This document shows, one piece after another, positions 62,531-64,000 of a stretch of DNA of 64,000 bases. The translations under genes were made by a program, and so were the position numbers. Under the pieces are notes generated by a model, which ran no database searches, was not told where the DNA came from, and was given only the letters and a program-made list of their open reading frames with translations. The DNA is taken from positions 806,001-870,000 of the forward strand of contig NZ_CP066356.1 of NCBI RefSeq assembly GCF_023278185.1, given 5' to 3'. This DNA comes from Bradyrhizobium elkanii USDA 76. Lineage in GTDB: Bacteria; Pseudomonadota; Alphaproteobacteria; Rhizobiales; Xanthobacteraceae. The first letter of the stretch is position 1; every line of letters begins with the position of its first letter.

Positions 62531-62580
62531 TTTGACGCGTTTTCATCACGCGAACCGGTACCCGCTTCGCTCGAAAACGC
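62531..62580. repeat. REP-C dispersed palindromic repeat, inverted copy
   Basis: Reverse complement of the element at 43326-43376 with only a few changes (core GAACCGGTACCCGCTTCGCT). A palindromic stretch TTCCGATTGAATCGGAA lies just upstream at 62495-62511. The element ends about 8 bases before the GGAGGA of the 41-residue ORF. Confidence 0.85.
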
Positions 62581-62597
62581 TTCTGGAGGACACCATC

Positions 62598-62723
62598 ATG
62601 CACGGCATCATCGAAAGCCTCAGCCCCGAACACGATCAGATCGATTGGAAATGGGTCGGCAGTGTGTTCGCGTTCTACGTCGTGCTGACGATCGGCGGGA
62701 TGGGCGCGCTGCTGGCGCATTGA
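62598..62723 (+). CDS. 41-residue membrane protein
   Basis: MHGIIESLSPEHDQIDWKWV is followed by one span (FAFYVVLTIGGMGALLAH). GGAGGA stands 7 bases before the ATG, and the composition looks coding rather than random. Too short for a family call; possibly a regulator of a membrane complex or a stress-related peptide. Confidence 0.6.
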   Translation: MHGIIESLSPEHDQIDWKWVGSVFAFYVVLTIGGMGALLAH

Positions 62724-62778
62724 TCCAGCGCATGCGGGCGCCCCGCGTGCCTGCGATTGCCATTGTTTGCGAAGATCC

Positions 62779-62853
62779 TGGTGCTGCCAGACAGGATTGA
62801 ACTGTCGACCTCTCCATTACCAATGGAGTGCTCTACCACTGAGCTACGGCAGC
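62779..62853 (-). tRNA. tRNA-Thr (anticodon GGT)
   Basis: The minus strand folds as a complete cloverleaf: acceptor GCTGCCG with TGGCAGC, D-arm AGCTCAGTGGTAGAGC, anticodon arm CTCCA-TTGGTAA-TGGAG, T-arm GACAG-TTCAATC-CTGTC. CCA is encoded. The anticodon GGT reads ACC/ACU threonine codons. Confidence 0.95.
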
Positions 62854-63167
62854 ATGCCCGGGAAAAATTGAATCGGCCCCAAGGGCCCGTCCAAGCGGGC
62901 GGTTCTTGCCACAGGCCTCCCTTTGGCGCAAGCGAAACAGCGCCCCGGTCGCCCTTGAAATCGGCAGAAATCGACGGCCTCGCCGATGATTTTGGCCAAT
63001 TCGGCCGATTTTGGCCGGATTGGGTTCCCGATCGCGCCGAAACCATCCCGATCCGCGCTTGCCGCCGAATCATATCGCCGCAACTGGCCGACCGGGCAGG
63101 GTGCGCGGACATCCGCCATTGGCTATGCTCGGCTCGCGCCGGGCGATGGCGGTTCGAGAGTTTTGCA
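62854..63167. other. 314-base region upstream of the basic small protein
   Basis: No gene seen. A short direct repeat (GATTTTGGCC at 62987-62996 and 63010-63019) lies near the middle. Open frames here read through the tRNA. Confidence 0.5.
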
Positions 63168-63362
63168 ATGACAGGCGATCAGGACAGAGGCGGCGGGCAG
63201 GCCGGAGCCCGCGTGAAGGATTCACGACAGGATCGTCTCAAGCTGGCGTTGCGCGAAAACCTGAAGCGGCGGAAATCGCAGGCGCGCGGTCGCGAGGATG
63301 TGGCTTCCGAACCAGCCGATGGCTCGGTAGATGACGCCGGCGGAAACGAGCCGCGCCGTTAA
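63168..63362 (+). CDS. short basic conserved protein
   Basis: A 64-residue protein with a strongly basic middle (VKDSRQDRLKLALRENLKRR, then KSQARG). The segment DSRQxRLKLALRENLKRRK is widely kept in rhizobia, often next to a cell-wall gene such as murA. No domain can be named; nucleic-acid or ribosome binding is conceivable from the charge. Confidence 0.72.
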   Translation: MTGDQDRGGGQAGARVKDSRQDRLKLALRENLKRRKSQARGREDVASEPADGSVDDAGGNEPRR

Positions 63363-63402
63363 CCCGGTTCGTGCGCATTGTTAAAGGAAGCGGGTCGCCG
63401 AG

Positions 63403-64000
63403 ATGGCTGTAGATGAGACGACGATCGATCGGCTGAGCGCAACCGCCTATGCCTTCCCGCGCCATGAGCAGACCTTTCCGACCCTGACCGCGCACGAGAT
63501 CGAGCGGATGCGCCGCTTCGGCGAGCGGTGCTCATACCAGGACGGCGAGGCGCTGTTCGAGACCGGCAAGCCAGGTCCCGGCATGTTCGTGGTGCTGTCG
63601 GGCAGCGTGTCGATCACCCAGCGCGACGGCCTCGGCCATGTCGCGCCGATCATCGACCAGGGACCGGGGCAGTTTCTCGCCGAGATCGGCCAGCTCTCCG
63701 GCCGCCCGGCGCTGGTCGACGGCCATGCCGACGGGGTGGTCGAGGCGCTGCTGCTGCCGCCCGACCGGCTGCGCGCGCTTTTGGTTGCCGAGGCCGATCT
63801 CGGCGAGCGCATCATGCGCGCGCTGATCCTGCGCCGGGTCAGCCTGATCCAGGGCGGCGCCGGCGGGCCGGTGCTGATCGGCCCCGCCTCGGTCGGCAAC
63901 ATGGCGTCGCTGCAGAATTTTCTGGCGCGCAACGGCCAGCCGCACCACTTCCTCGACCCCGAGACCGACAAGGATGCCGCCGACCTCGTCGCGCGCTATT
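63403..64000 (+). CDS. cyclic-nucleotide-binding-domain protein, probably N-terminal part of a CNB-thioredoxin-reductase fusion (3' partial)
   Basis: The frame is open from the ATG at 63403 to the end of the window (199 codons). Residues 20-140 look like a cyclic-nucleotide-binding/Crp-like domain (FPTLTAHEIERMRRFGERCS, GPGMFVVLSGSVSITQRDG, FLAEIGQLSGRPALVDGHAD). The part after about residue 155 (VLIGPASVGNMASLQNFLAR, then NGQPHHFLDPETD) matches the linker of fused FAD-dependent thioredoxin-disulfide reductases. The reductase domain would lie outside the window. Confidence 0.82.
   Translation, partial: MAVDETTIDRLSATAYAFPRHEQTFPTLTAHEIERMRRFGERCSYQDGEALFETGKPGPGMFVVLSGSVSITQRDGLGHVAPIIDQGPGQFLAEIGQLSGRPALVDGHADGVVEALLLPPDRLRALLVAEADLGERIMRALILRRVSLIQGGAGGPVLIGPASVGNMASLQNFLARNGQPHHFLDPETDKDAADLVARY

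Overview
The window looks like chromosomal DNA of a Bradyrhizobium-type alphaproteobacterium (Nitrobacteraceae). The basis is very high GC with GC-rich third codon positions, a cox cluster of coxB-ctaD-ctaB-coxF-ctaG-coxC-DUF983-SURF1 type, an alphaproteobacterial ATP synthase Fo operon with a split b/b' pair, a 5-aminolevulinate synthase (hemA) of the Shemin pathway, an invasion-associated-locus-B gene beside tldD and cox, and several short intergenic repeat families typical of this group. No IS element, prophage, integrase or CRISPR array was seen.

Layout. 0-6 kb: 3' end of a fadJ/fadB-type beta-oxidation gene, two small membrane proteins, a glutathione S-transferase with a divergent MarR regulator, gshA, and a PAN-domain secreted protein. 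6-9.5 kb: a frameshifted nucleotidyltransferase coupled to an MmcQ/YjbR gene, then lepB and tldD overlapping by one base. 9.7-12 kb: HxlR regulator divergent from DoxX, an exported DsrE-like protein and a TlpA-like thioredoxin. 12-19.7 kb: ialB and the aa3-type cytochrome c oxidase operon. 19.7-27 kb: GrpB-family protein, an EmrA/EmrB-type pump with a divergent TetR and two operator-like palindromes, a RibD-like reductase, CorA and a GcvA-like LysR. 27-28 kb: DUF1127 protein and GST.

28.2-37.1 kb is the most distinctive part. A one-directional minus-strand cluster encodes a rhodanese-ChrB fusion, ChrA, a PepSY protein, a small exported beta protein, a tandem DUF1259 protein, a Cys-rich exported peptide, an exported low-molecular-weight-phosphatase-like domain fused to a beta-propeller (catalytic Arg replaced by Asn), and a putative outer-membrane protein. 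Next to it, on the plus strand, is a CsoR/RcnR-type repressor with its operator inside the promoter and an RcnA-like exporter. Together this reads as an oxyanion/metal resistance island. It is followed by a pseudogene remnant and a repeat-rich stretch (37.2-39.2 kb) carrying one small Cys/His protein and a candidate small RNA.

39.2-46.1 kb returns to core genes: thrC, an M16 peptidase, a GNAT acetyltransferase, an exported hypothetical protein and the ATP synthase Fo operon. 46.3-64 kb: HCCA-isomerase-like protein, YjbQ, an MHS-type transporter, a LuxR-type response regulator, an exported beta-propeller, an SLC5 transporter-histidine kinase-receiver hybrid, hemA with an FNR/FixK-like box, a metallo-beta-lactamase-fold hydrolase, a methyl-accepting chemotaxis protein, an Omp25/RopB-type porin, a small HTH protein, a 41-residue membrane ORF, tRNA-Thr(GGT), a short basic protein, and the start of a cyclic-nucleotide-binding-domain protein that runs off the end.
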